Below, piece by piece: positions 8,474 through 16,952 of a stretch of DNA of 64,000 nucleotides (within the stretch, counting starts at the first letter, position 1; every line of letters starts with the position of its first letter). The DNA is from Burkholderiaceae bacterium. Lineage in GTDB: Bacteria; Pseudomonadota; Gammaproteobacteria; Burkholderiales; Burkholderiaceae_C. The notes under the pieces are model-generated. The model saw only the letters and a program-made list of their open reading frames with translations, was not told where the DNA came from and did no database searches. Made by a program: the position numbers and the translations under genes. The stretch spans positions 1-64,000 of the forward strand of contig JAIESX010000027.1 in assembly GCA_019745555.1 (NCBI GenBank), in the 5' to 3' direction.

Positions 8474-9375
8474 GCCAGAAACGTCTGCAGCGAGGCGATG
8501 ACCCGCTGCGGCTGTTCATGCACGATCCAGTGCGTGGCCTCGGGCACGCGTTCCAGAGTCAGTCTGGGGATGTAGTCCTCCAGACCCTCGATCAGCTCCG
8601 GTGGCAGGGCCGTGTCGCCCAGACCCCAGAGCACCAGCGTGGGCACGGAGATGGTCAGCATCTCGCGCGGCAGCTCGATCTGGCTGGCCGCGGTATCGTC
8701 CGGTCGCGGCGGGCGCAGGGGTGAGGCACGGTAGTAGTTGACGCCGCCGGTGAGCCCGTGGTCCCAGACGGCGCGGTAACGGGCCTTGACGTCTTCGGTC
8801 AGCCAGCCATAGGCACCCGGGCCCGCGCCCATGTTCAGGAAGAAGTCCCAGAGCCGGCGGTAATCGTCCTCGGCCAGCAGCTGCTCCGCGTCGGGCCGGA
8901 TCAGGAAGTTCATGTAGGCACTGGCGGCCTGCTGCTTCGGGTTGCTTTTCAGCTCACGCAGAAAGGTGCCCGGGTGCGGCGAGTTGAGGATGGCCAGACG
9001 CTGCATCAGCGCCGGCTGCTGGTTGGCCAGGTTCCAGGCAACGGCGCCGCCCCAGTCGTGGGCGACCAGGCAGGCCAGAGGTTGGCCGGGCGATTCGATG
9101 GCGATCAGGGCCGCGATGTCCTGCACCAGATGCTTGGCCCGGTAGGCGGCTGGTTCGGTCGGGGCGCTGGACTGTTCGTAGCCGCGCAGGTTGGGGGCCA
9201 CGCAGCGGTAGCCGCCGTTTTCAGGTCGCGCGAAATGGGCAAGCAGTTGGTCCCAGACAAAGGCCGCCTCCGGAAAACCGTGCAGGAAGAGCAGTACGGG
9301 CCGACCGCGGGCGCCGGCCGCGCGGCAGCTCAGCGTGATGCCGTGGGGAAGTTCTTGTTGCCAGGTCTCGATCAT
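8467..9375 (-). CDS. Alpha/beta hydrolase, epoxide-hydrolase-like
   Basis: A 302-residue alpha/beta-hydrolase. The oxyanion-hole region reads LFLHGFPEAAF (residues 29-39), the nucleophile elbow is AHDWGGAVAW with Asp107 as nucleophile, and a plausible acid (LWGLGD) and general base (EATHWIVHEQP) lie near residues 250 and 283. An Asp nucleophile in HDWGG is typical of soluble epoxide hydrolases and related dehalogenases rather than serine esterases. It is coupled to engB (ATGA overlap at 9372-9375). Substrate unknown; haloalkane or haloacetate dehalogenase activity is an alternative. Confidence 0.85.
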   Translation of the reverse strand: MIETWQQELPHGITLSCRAAGARGRPVLLFLHGFPEAAFVWDQLLAHFARPENGGYRCVAPNLRGYEQSSAPTEPAAYRAKHLVQDIAALIAIESPGQPLACLVAHDWGGAVAWNLANQQPALMQRLAILNSPHPGTFLRELKSNPKQQAASAYMNFLIRPDAEQLLAEDDYRRLWDFFLNMGAGPGAYGWLTEDVKARYRAVWDHGLTGGVNYYRASPLRPPRPDDTAASQIELPREMLTISVPTLVLWGLGDTALPPELIEGLEDYIPRLTLERVPEATHWIVHEQPQRVIASLQTFLAQ

Positions 9376-10100
9376 GGGGTCTCCGCAGGTGTTTCCTGCG
9401 GAGATTCTGGACCGGCGGCTTCATGGGCCCAGTCCCACAGCAGACAGGCCACGTCCTCGATGCCGGTGCGCTTGGTGGCTGAGAACAGGCGCACCTCGCC
9501 GCCGCCAGCGTTGAGCTTCATGATGGCCAGGGCCTTGGCGGCCTCGCTGCGGGTGAGCTTGTCGGCCTTGGTCAGGATGACCAGGAACTTCAGGCCTTCC
9601 TCGACGCGCGGGCGGATCACCTCCAGCAGCACCTCGTCCAGCTCGGTCAGGCCGTGGCGAGGGTCGCACAGCAGCACGATGGCCTTGAGGTTCTCGCGCG
9701 TGACCAGGTAATTGGCCATGACCTGCTGCCAGCGGATCTTGTCCTGTTTGGGCACGGCGGCGTAGCCGTAGCCCGGCAGATCGGCCAGCACCGCATCGGT
9801 CACCCCCTGTTTGCCCAGGGCAAACAGATTGATGTGCTGGGTGCGCCCCGGCTTCTTGGAGGCGAAAGCCAGCTGGTTCTGCTGCGTCAGGGTGTTGATG
9901 CAGGTGGACTTGCCGGCATTGGAGCGGCCGACGAAGGCGATCTCCGGCACGTCCAGGGCGGGCAGGAAATGCAGTTCCGGGGCCGTGGTCAGAAAACGGG
10001 CGGTGTGCAGCCAGCCCAGGGCACGGACGGCCTCGGGTTTTGCGGTCTTGGCTTGCTGGCCCGGATAGGGCGGACGGGCGGTTTTGGTGGTGGGGGTCAT
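9372..10100 (-). CDS. engB: Ribosome biogenesis GTP-binding protein EngB
   Basis: Small essential GTPase (YsxC/YihA family), 242 aa here, involved in late assembly of the 50S subunit. All G motifs are visible: G1 GRSNAGKST, G2 region KKPGRTQHIN, G3 DLPGYGYA, G4 LTKADK and G5 SATKRTG. The ATG at 10100 (MTPTTKT) is chosen over an in-frame ATG at 10166 because the extra residues resemble no family N-terminus and run into the cytochrome c4 promoter region. It is divergent from cytochrome c4 and overlaps the downstream hydrolase by 4 bp. Confidence 0.95.
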   Translation of the reverse strand: MTPTTKTARPPYPGQQAKTAKPEAVRALGWLHTARFLTTAPELHFLPALDVPEIAFVGRSNAGKSTCINTLTQQNQLAFASKKPGRTQHINLFALGKQGVTDAVLADLPGYGYAAVPKQDKIRWQQVMANYLVTRENLKAIVLLCDPRHGLTELDEVLLEVIRPRVEEGLKFLVILTKADKLTRSEAAKALAIMKLNAGGGEVRLFSATKRTGIEDVACLLWDWAHEAAGPESPQETPAETP

Positions 10101-10132
10101 GGGGGAATGGAGGAGTGCCCGGCCCTGCATTG

Positions 10133-10138
10133 TAGAAT
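10133..10138 (+). promoter_or_regulatory. Putative -10 box for cytochrome c4 gene
   Basis: TAGAAT lies 34 bp before the cytochrome c4 ATG in the short divergent region with engB. No convincing -35 is present at 16-18 bp, so this is a weak promoter call based on the hexamer and its position. Confidence 0.3.
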
Positions 10139-10171
10139 CGGGCAGTTTTGCTCCAACCAGACCCATAAACC

Positions 10172-10795
10172 ATGAAGTTGCTTGCTCCCCTGATGTTGGC
10201 TGCCATGCTGGCAGCGCCCGCCATTGCTGCAGCCCAGGACGCCAAGGGCCCGGCCAAGCCGGATCTGGCCAAGGGTGAAGCCAAGTACACCGCCGTGTGC
10301 GCGGCCTGTCACGGCGCCGATGGCAACTCGGGCATTCCGGCCAACCCCAAGCTGGCGGGGCAGCATCCCCAGTACCTGGTCAAGCAGCTGCAGGAGTTCA
10401 AGTCCGGCAAGCGCAACAACGCCGTGATGACCGGCTTTGCGGCCATGCTGAGCGATGAGGACATGAAGAACATCAGTGCCTGGCTGGCGGCCCAGAAGGC
10501 CAAGCCCGGCTTCGCCAAGGACAAGGACCTCGTGGCGCTGGGCGAGCGCATCTACCGTGGCGGCATCCCGGACCGCCAGATCGCCGCCTGCGCCGGCTGC
10601 CACAGCCCCAACGGCGCCGGCATCCCGGCCCAGTACCCGCGCATGAGCGGCCAGCATGCCGACTACACCGCCGATCAGCTGCGCGCCTTCCGCGACGGCG
10701 TGCGCGGCAACAGCCTGCAGATGAACCAGGTGGCCGCCAAGATGAACGATCGCGAGATCAAGGCGGTCTCGGACTACATCGCCGGTCTGCGCTGA
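10172..10795 (+). CDS. Diheme cytochrome c4
   Basis: Periplasmic diheme cytochrome c of 207 residues that carries electrons between the bc1 complex and terminal oxidases. A Sec signal peptide (residues 1-21, cleavage after AAA) is followed by two cytochrome domains with heme motifs CAACH (C43-H47) and CAGCH (C140-H144). Candidate distal Met ligands are in NNAVMTGFA and NSLQMNQVA. It is followed by hairpins and by the ResB/CcsB genes that attach heme to such cytochromes. An intrinsic terminator suggests it is mostly transcribed on its own. Confidence 0.94.
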   Translation: MKLLAPLMLAAMLAAPAIAAAQDAKGPAKPDLAKGEAKYTAVCAACHGADGNSGIPANPKLAGQHPQYLVKQLQEFKSGKRNNAVMTGFAAMLSDEDMKNISAWLAAQKAKPGFAKDKDLVALGERIYRGGIPDRQIAACAGCHSPNGAGIPAQYPRMSGQHADYTADQLRAFRDGVRGNSLQMNQVAAKMNDREIKAVSDYIAGLR

Positions 10796-10799
10796 AAGA

Positions 10800-10816
10800 C
10801 CGCGGAACTTCCGCGG
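10800..10816 (+). terminator. Short perfect hairpin after cytochrome c4
   Basis: CCGCGG (10800-10805) and CCGCGG (10811-10816) form a 6-bp GC stem with a 5-nt loop just after the stop codon. There is no U-tract directly behind it, so it may act together with the terminator at 10835 or protect the mRNA 3' end. Confidence 0.45.
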
Positions 10817-10834
10817 CTGCTTCCAGCTCCATCC

Positions 10835-10876
10835 GAGGCAGGTCTTTGAACAAGGGCCTGCCTCTTTTCTTTTTTC
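10835..10876 (+). terminator. Intrinsic terminator between cytochrome c4 and resB
   Basis: GAGGCAGG (10835-10842) pairs perfectly with CCTGCCTC (10857-10864), followed by a pyrimidine run TTTTCTTTTTTC up to 10876. The resB start codon is only 4 nt further on, so resB lacks a visible SD and its leader is this terminator. Confidence 0.75.
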
Positions 10877-10879
10877 ATC

Positions 10880-12994
10880 ATGACTGTTTCCTCCCGGGGT
10901 CTTGAACTGCCTGTTTCCTCCCGCACGCTGCGCGCGGCCGTGGAACTGCTGTCGTCCATGCGCTTCGCGATCTCGCTGCTCACGGTCATCTGCATCGCTT
11001 CGGTGATCGGTACCGTGCTCAAGCAGCACGAGCCGCTGAACAACTACATCAACCAGTTCGGCCCGTTCTGGGCCGAGGTCTTCGGTCAGCTGGATCTCTA
11101 CGCGGTCTACAGCGCCTGGTGGTTCCTGCTCATCCTGGCTTTTCTGGTGATCAGCACCTCGCTCTGCATTGCCCGCAACACACCCAAGATCTTCGCCGAC
11201 CTCAAGGCCTACAAGGAAAACATGCGCGAGCAGTCCCTGCAGGCTTTTCACCACAAGGCCCAGGGTGCGGTCGACGAGGTGCCGGAAGTCGCCGCCCAGC
11301 GCCTGGGGCGCCTGCTGGCCACCGGAGGCTGGAAGGTCAAGTTGCAGCCGCGCGATACCGCCTCCGGCACGGGATGGATGGTCGCAGCCAAGGCCGGCGC
11401 GGCCAACAAGCTGGGCTATCTGGCGGCGCACAGTGCCATCGTGCTGGTCTGCCTGGGTGGCCTGCTCGATGGTGATCTGATCGTGCGCGCACAGATGTGG
11501 TGGGGTGGCAAGACGCCCTACGCCGGTGGTGGCCTGATTGCCGACGTGAAACCCGAGCATCGCCTGGACGAGCGCAACCCCACGTTCCGCGGCAACCTGC
11601 TCGTCGCCGAGGGCACTCAGTCCAGTACTGCCATCCTGAACCAGTCCGACGGTATCCTGCTGCAGGAGCTGCCCTTCGCGATCGAACTCAAAAAGTTCAT
11701 CGTCGAGCACTACTCCACGGGCATGCCCAAGCTCTTCGCCAGCGAGATCGTGATCCACGACAAGGCCACGGGCGAGAAGCAGGAAGCGCGCGTCGAGGTC
11801 AACCACCCGGCCAGCTACAAGGGCATCGAGATCTACCAGTCCAGCTTCGACGACGGTGGCTCCACCGTGCGTTTGCGTGCCCAGCCCATGACGGCCGGAG
11901 GCAAGACCTTCGAGGTCGAGGGCGTGATCGGCAGCTCCACCCGCCTGAGCCGAGGTGAGGAGACGCTGACGCTGGAATACACGGGCCTGCGCGTGATCAA
12001 CGTCGAGAACTTCGCCGCCAACAGCCCCTCGGGTGTGGACGTGCGCAAGGTCGATCTGCGCAGCTCCCTGCAGGAGCGCCTGGGGGCAGCCAACAAGCAC
12101 GACGCGCCCAAGACCCAGCGCAACGTCGGTCCCAGTGTGACCTACAAGCTGCGAGATGCAGCTGGCCAGGCGCGCGAATACCACAACTACATGCTGCCCG
12201 TGGACCTGGGCGATGGCGTCCCTGTCTATCTGCTGGGTATGCGCGAAACCCCGTCCGAAGCTTTCCGCTATCTGCGCGTCCCGATCGATGCTCAGGGGAC
12301 TGCCGAAGATTTCTTCCGTTTGCGTAGTGCACTGGCGGACCCGGCCATGCGGGCTCTCGCGGTGCGTCGCTATGCCCTGCGCATGATCGATCCCGCCCGC
12401 AAGGACCTTCTGCCCCAGCTCAGTGCCTCGGCCTTGCGTGCTCTGGCCTTGTTTTCCGGGGCCGAATCCGTGGCCGGCAGCAGTGCCCCCGGTGGCCTGC
12501 AGGCCGTGGCGGACTTCATGGAAGGCAATGTGCCCGAGGCTGAGCGTGCCCGTGCCGGCGAGATGCTGGTGCGCATCCTCAACGGTACCCTGTTCGAGCT
12601 CTTGCAGGTGGCACGTGAGCGCGCCGGTCTCCAGCCCCTGCCCGCCGACGAAACGACCCAGGCCTACATGACCCAGGCGGTGCTGGCCCTGAGCGACGCC
12701 CATTTCTATCCGGCCCCCATGGCTCTGCAGCTGGTTGATTTCCAGCAGGTGCAGGCCAGTGTCTTCCAGGTGGCGCGTGCCCCGGGCAAGACCATTGTCT
12801 ATTTGGGGTGTGCCTTGCTCATCCTCGGCGTTTTTGCCATGCTCTATGTGCGTGAGCGTCGGCTGTGGATCTGGTTGTCGCCGCAAGGTGCAGGCAGCCA
12901 GGCCAGCATGGCGCTCTCGTCCAACCGCAAGACCCTGGATGCCGACCGTGAATTCGAGCAGCTGCGCGACAAGCTCTTGCCGCGCAAGGAGTAA
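10880..12994 (+). CDS. resB: Cytochrome c biogenesis protein ResB (Ccs1)
   Basis: One half of the System II cytochrome c synthase; together with CcsB it exports heme and ligates it to CXXCH motifs in the periplasm. At 704 aa it is in the long betaproteobacterial size range. Membrane segments lie at about residues 30-55 (SMRFAISLLTVICIAS), 75-95 (WWFLLILAFLVISTSLC), 180-195 and 640-660, with a large periplasmic domain between the last two. LKQHEPLNNYINQFGPFW is a ResB signature. ATG 10880 immediately follows the terminator U-tract with no SD. ccsB follows after 3 bp. Confidence 0.93.
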   Translation: MTVSSRGLELPVSSRTLRAAVELLSSMRFAISLLTVICIASVIGTVLKQHEPLNNYINQFGPFWAEVFGQLDLYAVYSAWWFLLILAFLVISTSLCIARNTPKIFADLKAYKENMREQSLQAFHHKAQGAVDEVPEVAAQRLGRLLATGGWKVKLQPRDTASGTGWMVAAKAGAANKLGYLAAHSAIVLVCLGGLLDGDLIVRAQMWWGGKTPYAGGGLIADVKPEHRLDERNPTFRGNLLVAEGTQSSTAILNQSDGILLQELPFAIELKKFIVEHYSTGMPKLFASEIVIHDKATGEKQEARVEVNHPASYKGIEIYQSSFDDGGSTVRLRAQPMTAGGKTFEVEGVIGSSTRLSRGEETLTLEYTGLRVINVENFAANSPSGVDVRKVDLRSSLQERLGAANKHDAPKTQRNVGPSVTYKLRDAAGQAREYHNYMLPVDLGDGVPVYLLGMRETPSEAFRYLRVPIDAQGTAEDFFRLRSALADPAMRALAVRRYALRMIDPARKDLLPQLSASALRALALFSGAESVAGSSAPGGLQAVADFMEGNVPEAERARAGEMLVRILNGTLFELLQVARERAGLQPLPADETTQAYMTQAVLALSDAHFYPAPMALQLVDFQQVQASVFQVARAPGKTIVYLGCALLILGVFAMLYVRERRLWIWLSPQGAGSQASMALSSNRKTLDADREFEQLRDKLLPRKE

Positions 12995-12997
12995 GCC

Positions 12998-14335
12998 ATG
13001 AACACCGCCACGACCACCCTGACCCTCAACGAGGGCTACTTCGCCAAACGCAATCTCTATGACTGGCTCTTCGCGCTGATCATGGCAGCGGGCGGGCTTT
13101 ACGCCTTTGCCAATTACCAGTACGCCATGGATGTCTATGAAAAGGGCATCCTCCTGCTGAGCATTCCCTCGGTGATCATGCTGGGCTGGTTCTGGCGACC
13201 CTTGCGCACGCTGATGCTGGTCGTGGCCGCGCTCTCGCTGCTGGGCATCGCCTCCTACCAGAAGGATCTGGCGCGCGCCGAGAGCGTGTTCTGGCTCAAG
13301 TATTTCCTGTCCAGCCAGTCGGCCATTCTCTGGATGAGTGTGCTGTTCTTCATGAGCACAGCCTTCTACTGGATCGGCATGTTCAGTCGCAGCCAGGGTC
13401 CGGCGATGGAGGTGCTTGGCTCGCGTCTGATCTGGGTGGCGGTGACCATGGCCCTGATCGGCACCATGGTGCGCTGGTACGAGAGTTATCTGCTCGGGCC
13501 GGACATCGGACACATCCCGGTCAGCAATCTCTACGAGGTCTTTGTCCTGTTCTGCTGGATGACAGCCCTGTTCTACCTCTATTTCGAGGAGCAGTACGCC
13601 ACGCGGGGCATGGGTGCTTTCGTCATGCTGGTGGTCAGCGCGGCCGTGGGCTTCCTGCTCTGGTACACGGTGGTGCGCGGTGCGCACGAGATCCAGCCCC
13701 TGGTGCCCGCGCTCAAGAGCTGGTGGATGAAGGTGCATGTGCCGGCCAACTTCGTGGGCTACGGTACTTTTGCGCTCGCGGCCATGGTGGCGTTTGCCTA
13801 CCTGATCAAGAGCCAGGCGCAGCAGGAAGCGCTGGAGAAGGTGCGCTGGTACAAGCTGGCGCCCCTGTGGATCTTCGGCATCGTGCTGTGCTTCGTGCCC
13901 GTGGCCTTCCGCCAGCGCTCTGCGGAAGCGGGTGGCAGCTACTGGCTGATCTACTTCATCGTGGCCGCGCTCATTGTGGCCGGCATCCTGCTGGGGCGCC
14001 GTCGCATCGCCGAGCGCCTGCCGGCCGCCGAGGTACTGGACGACGTGATGTACAAGTCCATTGCCGTGGGCTTTGCCTTCTTCACGATCGCCACCGTGCT
14101 GGGCGCGCTCTGGGCGGCCGAGGCCTGGGGTGGCTACTGGAGCTGGGATCCCAAGGAGACCTGGGCCCTGATCGTCTGGCTCAACTACGCGGCCTGGCTG
14201 CACATGCGCCTCATGAAGGGTCTGCGCGGCACCGTCGCGTCCTGGTGGGCGCTGGCCGGTCTGGGCGTGACCACCTTCGCCTTCATCGGTGTCAACATGT
14301 TCCTGAGTGGCCTGCATAGTTACGGCGCCTTGTAA
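12998..14335 (+). CDS. ccsB: Cytochrome c biogenesis protein CcsB (CcsA family)
   Basis: Heme-handling subunit of System II cytochrome c synthase, 445 aa and polytopic. The diagnostic Trp-rich WWD segment is present as AWGGYWSWDPKETWAL near residue 380, flanked by conserved histidines (VHVPANFVGYG near residue 247, WLHMRL near 407). It ends with SGLHSYGAL, typical of the family. It sits 3 bp after resB, so the two are co-translated. Clients in this window would be cytochrome c4 and cytochrome c1. Confidence 0.95.
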   Translation: MNTATTTLTLNEGYFAKRNLYDWLFALIMAAGGLYAFANYQYAMDVYEKGILLLSIPSVIMLGWFWRPLRTLMLVVAALSLLGIASYQKDLARAESVFWLKYFLSSQSAILWMSVLFFMSTAFYWIGMFSRSQGPAMEVLGSRLIWVAVTMALIGTMVRWYESYLLGPDIGHIPVSNLYEVFVLFCWMTALFYLYFEEQYATRGMGAFVMLVVSAAVGFLLWYTVVRGAHEIQPLVPALKSWWMKVHVPANFVGYGTFALAAMVAFAYLIKSQAQQEALEKVRWYKLAPLWIFGIVLCFVPVAFRQRSAEAGGSYWLIYFIVAALIVAGILLGRRRIAERLPAAEVLDDVMYKSIAVGFAFFTIATVLGALWAAEAWGGYWSWDPKETWALIVWLNYAAWLHMRLMKGLRGTVASWWALAGLGVTTFAFIGVNMFLSGLHSYGAL

Positions 14336-14363
14336 GCAGTCACCACAAGCCTGCAGCGTGCAG

Positions 14364-14389
14364 GGAACTTTGTAAGAATGGCCGTCGTC
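14364..14389 (+). promoter_or_regulatory. Possible ECF-sigma-type promoter upstream of msrP
   Basis: GGAACTT (14364-14370) is followed, 15 nt later, by CGTC (14386-14389), a layout like many ECF sigma promoters (GGAAC then about 16-17 nt then CGTC/CGTT). The msrP ATG is 31 bp downstream with an SD (GGAGGA) between. This is a pattern match only; ECF control of msrPQ is known in some proteobacteria under reactive chlorine stress. Confidence 0.3.
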
Positions 14390-14420
14390 CCACGACTCAT
14401 TCGTACCGGAGGACACTGCC

Positions 14421-15419
14421 ATGCTGATCAAGACCCGCGACGACGGTTTCGTCCATCCCAATTCCAGCGAGATCACGCCGGCGCGGGTCTACCAGCGGCG
14501 GCGTGATCTGCTGCGTCTGATGGCCGGCGGTGCCGCTGGCGCCACGCTGGCCGGTTGGGCGGCGCGCGATGCCCGTGCCAGCCAGGTGCCGCGTCCAGGC
14601 AAGCTCGCAGCCTTGCCGGGGCGTGCCGCCACGGTGGACGGTGCGAGCACCATGGAAAAGCTCACGGACTACCAGGACGCGAGCGGCTACAACAATTTCT
14701 ACGAGTTCGGCATGGACAAGGGCGACCCGGCCCGCAATGCCCATACCCTGCCGACCTCACCCTGGACCGTGTCCGTCGAAGGTCTGGTCAAGAAGCCCGG
14801 CAACTACACGCTGGAGGATCTGCTCAAGCTCGCGCCCATGGAAGAGCGTATCTATCGCCTGCGCTGCGTCGAGGGATGGTCCATGGTGATTCCCTGGGTC
14901 GGTTACTCGGTTGCCGAGCTGATCAAGAAGGTCGAACCGCTGGGCAGCGCCAAATACGTCGAGTTCGTGACGCTGGCCGACAAGAAGACCATGCCCTATG
15001 TGAGCTCGCGCGTGCTGCTCTGGCCCTACACCGAGGGCCTGCGCATGGACGAAGCCATGCACCCACTGTCCCTGCTGGCCTTCGGCATGTACGGTGAGGT
15101 CCTGCCCAAGCAGAACGGCGCACCGCTGCGCCTGGTGGTGCCCTGGAAATACGGTTTCAAGAGCGGCAAGAGTCTGGTCAAGATCCGCTTCGTCGAAAAG
15201 CAGCCGGCCACGGCCTGGAACATTGCCGCGCCGCAGGAGTACGGTTTCTACTCCAACGTGAACCCCAACGTTGCGCACCCGCGCTGGAGTCAGGCTAGCG
15301 AGCGGCGCATTGGCGAGGATGGCCTGTTCGCCAAGAAGCGCAAGACGCTGATGTTCAATGGCTATGAGGCCCAGGTGGGGCAGCTCTATGCCGGCATGGA
15401 CTTGAAGAAGTACTACTGA
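14421..15419 (+). CDS. msrP: Protein-methionine-sulfoxide reductase catalytic subunit MsrP
   Basis: Periplasmic molybdopterin enzyme (formerly YedY) that reduces methionine sulfoxide in envelope proteins. A twin-arginine signal is clear (RRRDLLRLM, residues 26-34, then a hydrophobic stretch and an A-R-A cleavage region). The molybdenum ligand Cys is C149 in [11 protein letters not shown], and the sulfite-oxidase fold continues with [10 protein letters not shown] and [17 protein letters not shown]. 332 aa is the usual length. GGAGGA SD precedes ATG 14421. msrQ follows after 10 bp. Export would need the TatABC machinery encoded at 55644-57239. Confidence 0.96.
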   Translation: MLIKTRDDGFVHPNSSEITPARVYQRRRDLLRLMAGGAAGATLAGWAARDARASQVPRPGKLAALPGRAATVDGASTMEKLTDYQDASGYNNFYEFGMDKGDPARNAHTLPTSPWTVSVEGLVKKPGNYTLEDLLKLAPMEERIYRLRCVEGWSMVIPWVGYSVAELIKKVEPLGSAKYVEFVTLADKKTMPYVSSRVLLWPYTEGLRMDEAMHPLSLLAFGMYGEVLPKQNGAPLRLVVPWKYGFKSGKSLVKIRFVEKQPATAWNIAAPQEYGFYSNVNPNVAHPRWSQASERRIGEDGLFAKKRKTLMFNGYEAQVGQLYAGMDLKKYY

Positions 15420-15429
15420 GCGGTTTGTC

Positions 15430-16092
15430 GTGCTGCGCGAGTCTCTCAACCGCGCCTTGCTGAGCGGGGCGGCGAAGCCCCTGCTGTTTCTGGGCTGTCT
15501 GGCGCCGGCCGGCTGGCTGGTCTATGGCGCGTTTGCGGATCAGCTTGGCGCCAATCCCGCCGAGTACCTGCTGCGTGCGACGGGCGACTGGACCTTGCGC
15601 CTGCTGTGCGTGGTGCTGGCCGTGACGCCCTTGCGCGTGAGTCTCAGGCTGCCCGGACTGGCGCGTCTGCGGCGCATGCTGGGGCTGTATGTCTACTTCT
15701 ACGCCGTCCTGCACCTGCTGTGCTACGCCTGGTTCGACATGGGCTTCGATCTGCAGGAGATCGCCCTCGATATTCCCAAGCGTCCCTTCATCCTGGTGGG
15801 CTTCACGGCCATCGTGCTGCTGACCCCGCTGGCGGCGACGTCCTGGAACCGTGCCATCCGCCGGCTGGGCGGGGCGCGCTGGCAGGCGCTGCACCGGCTG
15901 GTCTACGTCGTCGCCGTGCTGGCCGTGCTGCACTTTTTCTGGATGCGTGCCGGCAAGAATGACTTTGCCGAGGTCTACGCTTACGCCGCGGTGCTCGGCT
16001 CCCTGCTGGCCTGGCGCCTCTGGCGCCGGTTTTCAGGCCAGGGCGGCAGGCCTGCTGTTGGTCATGCGCGGATCGATCAGCGCACGCGGTAG
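15430..16092 (+). CDS. msrQ: Heme-binding membrane subunit MsrQ
   Basis: Inner-membrane b-type heme protein (formerly YedZ) of the ferric-reductase-like family that passes electrons to MsrP. The 220-residue protein has about six membrane segments with heme-ligand candidates in AVLHLLCYAWFD, RWQALHRLVYVVA-like sequence and AVLHFFW. It uses a GTG start at 15430, 10 bp after msrP. The 3' end overlaps the convergent MBL-fold gene by 60 bp, so its last 20 codons are antisense to that gene. Confidence 0.93.
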   Translation: MLRESLNRALLSGAAKPLLFLGCLAPAGWLVYGAFADQLGANPAEYLLRATGDWTLRLLCVVLAVTPLRVSLRLPGLARLRRMLGLYVYFYAVLHLLCYAWFDMGFDLQEIALDIPKRPFILVGFTAIVLLTPLAATSWNRAIRRLGGARWQALHRLVYVVAVLAVLHFFWMRAGKNDFAEVYAYAAVLGSLLAWRLWRRFSGQGGRPAVGHARIDQRTR

Positions 16093-16848
16093 CTGGTAGT
16101 TGCGGTCGTCGAAGAGGTCGACGCCACAGGCCAGGTTCTCGATCCAGTCGAAGAAGGCGGCAATGGCCGGGCCGGCCAGCGGCGCGCCATGCTGCGGCAC
16201 GATCATGGCGATGTCCAGCTTGCGCGCCATGGCTGCCCACAGGCGCAGCACCTTGTTCGAGACCATGTAGCGGCGGTGAAAGCCCTCCATGAGATGCACG
16301 TGGGAGCTGAAGTCGGTCACGGGCCTGCTGGCCTGCTGACCCGACATCATGGAGACACCCAGGTCGCCGCTGAAGAGGATCCGGCTGACCGGGTCATAGA
16401 AATGGAAGTTGCCCTCGGCGTGCATGAAGTGCGCTGGCAACAGATGCAACTCGCTGCGGCCCAGGGGCAGGATGCCACCCGCATCGTTGACGCCGATGAT
16501 GCGGCCTGTGGTCTTGCCGACCTTCGTGAAGTGCGGCACGAAACGCTCCCAGACACGCGAGATCACGAGCTGCGCAGGGGTCGAGGTCAGCCAGCGGTCC
16601 AGCGAGGCGATGATGTCCGGGTCGGCATGCGAGGCCAAGATATAGCTCAAATCCTGTGGCTTGAAGTAGCGCGAGCAGGTCAGCAGGAGTTCGTTGAAGG
16701 CCAGGTTGCCGCCCGGATCGACGATGGCGCCGTGGTCATGGTCGACGATGAGGAACTGGTTGGCCTGGACCGCGTTGCCGTCCTCTTCCACCAGGTCGGT
16801 GAACATGAGGCAGACATGGTGAGGATCACGGTAGAGCTCGATGGACAC
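16033..16848 (-). CDS. ODP-like di-iron MBL-fold protein
   Basis: A stand-alone metallo-beta-lactamase-fold protein (271 aa) resembling the di-iron domain of flavodiiron proteins without the flavodoxin part, as in oxygen-binding di-iron proteins (ODP). Ligands line up as H74, D76 and D78 (SHADPDI), H143 (HFMHAEGN), D162 (SGDLG) and H220 (PQHGAP). The usual Glu of HxExD is Asp here, and the sixth motif position is Ile instead of His. GTG 16848 is chosen for its AAAGG SD; an in-frame ATG at 16926 would start inside the promoter. A near-ideal FNR-box promoter drives it, suggesting an oxygen or NO role under low oxygen. Confidence 0.82.
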   Translation of the reverse strand: MSIELYRDPHHVCLMFTDLVEEDGNAVQANQFLIVDHDHGAIVDPGGNLAFNELLLTCSRYFKPQDLSYILASHADPDIIASLDRWLTSTPAQLVISRVWERFVPHFTKVGKTTGRIIGVNDAGGILPLGRSELHLLPAHFMHAEGNFHFYDPVSRILFSGDLGVSMMSGQQASRPVTDFSSHVHLMEGFHRRYMVSNKVLRLWAAMARKLDIAMIVPQHGAPLAGPAIAAFFDWIENLACGVDLFDDRNYQLPRALIDPRMTNSRPAALA

Positions 16849-16924
16849 GCGGTGCCTTTCTGCTTGCAGTAAAGAAGAGGACCTGTACCCACGGTGAATG
16901 CCGTTTGGACAGGTCCTGGGCGCC

Positions 16925-16930
16925 ACTATA
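16925..16930 (-). promoter_or_regulatory. -10 box of the FNR-type promoter
   Basis: TATAGT on the minus strand. Its centre is 32 bp from the centre of the FNR box, exactly the spacing of a class II FNR-dependent promoter (activator at -41.5, -10 at -12 to -7). It predicts a transcription start near 16918 and a leader of about 70 nt. Confidence 0.65.
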
Positions 16931-16952
16931 GAAAAGATGCGCTGGGGGTGAC

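Noticed and set aside
10097-14476. Open antisense frame of 1459 codons on the minus strand across cytochrome c4, resB and ccsB
   Set aside because: The three sense genes happen to share one reading frame (all start at positions equal to 2 modulo 3), so the same stop-free antisense frame runs through all of them in GC-rich DNA. The product is low-complexity His/Gln/Gly/Ala sequence with no domain.
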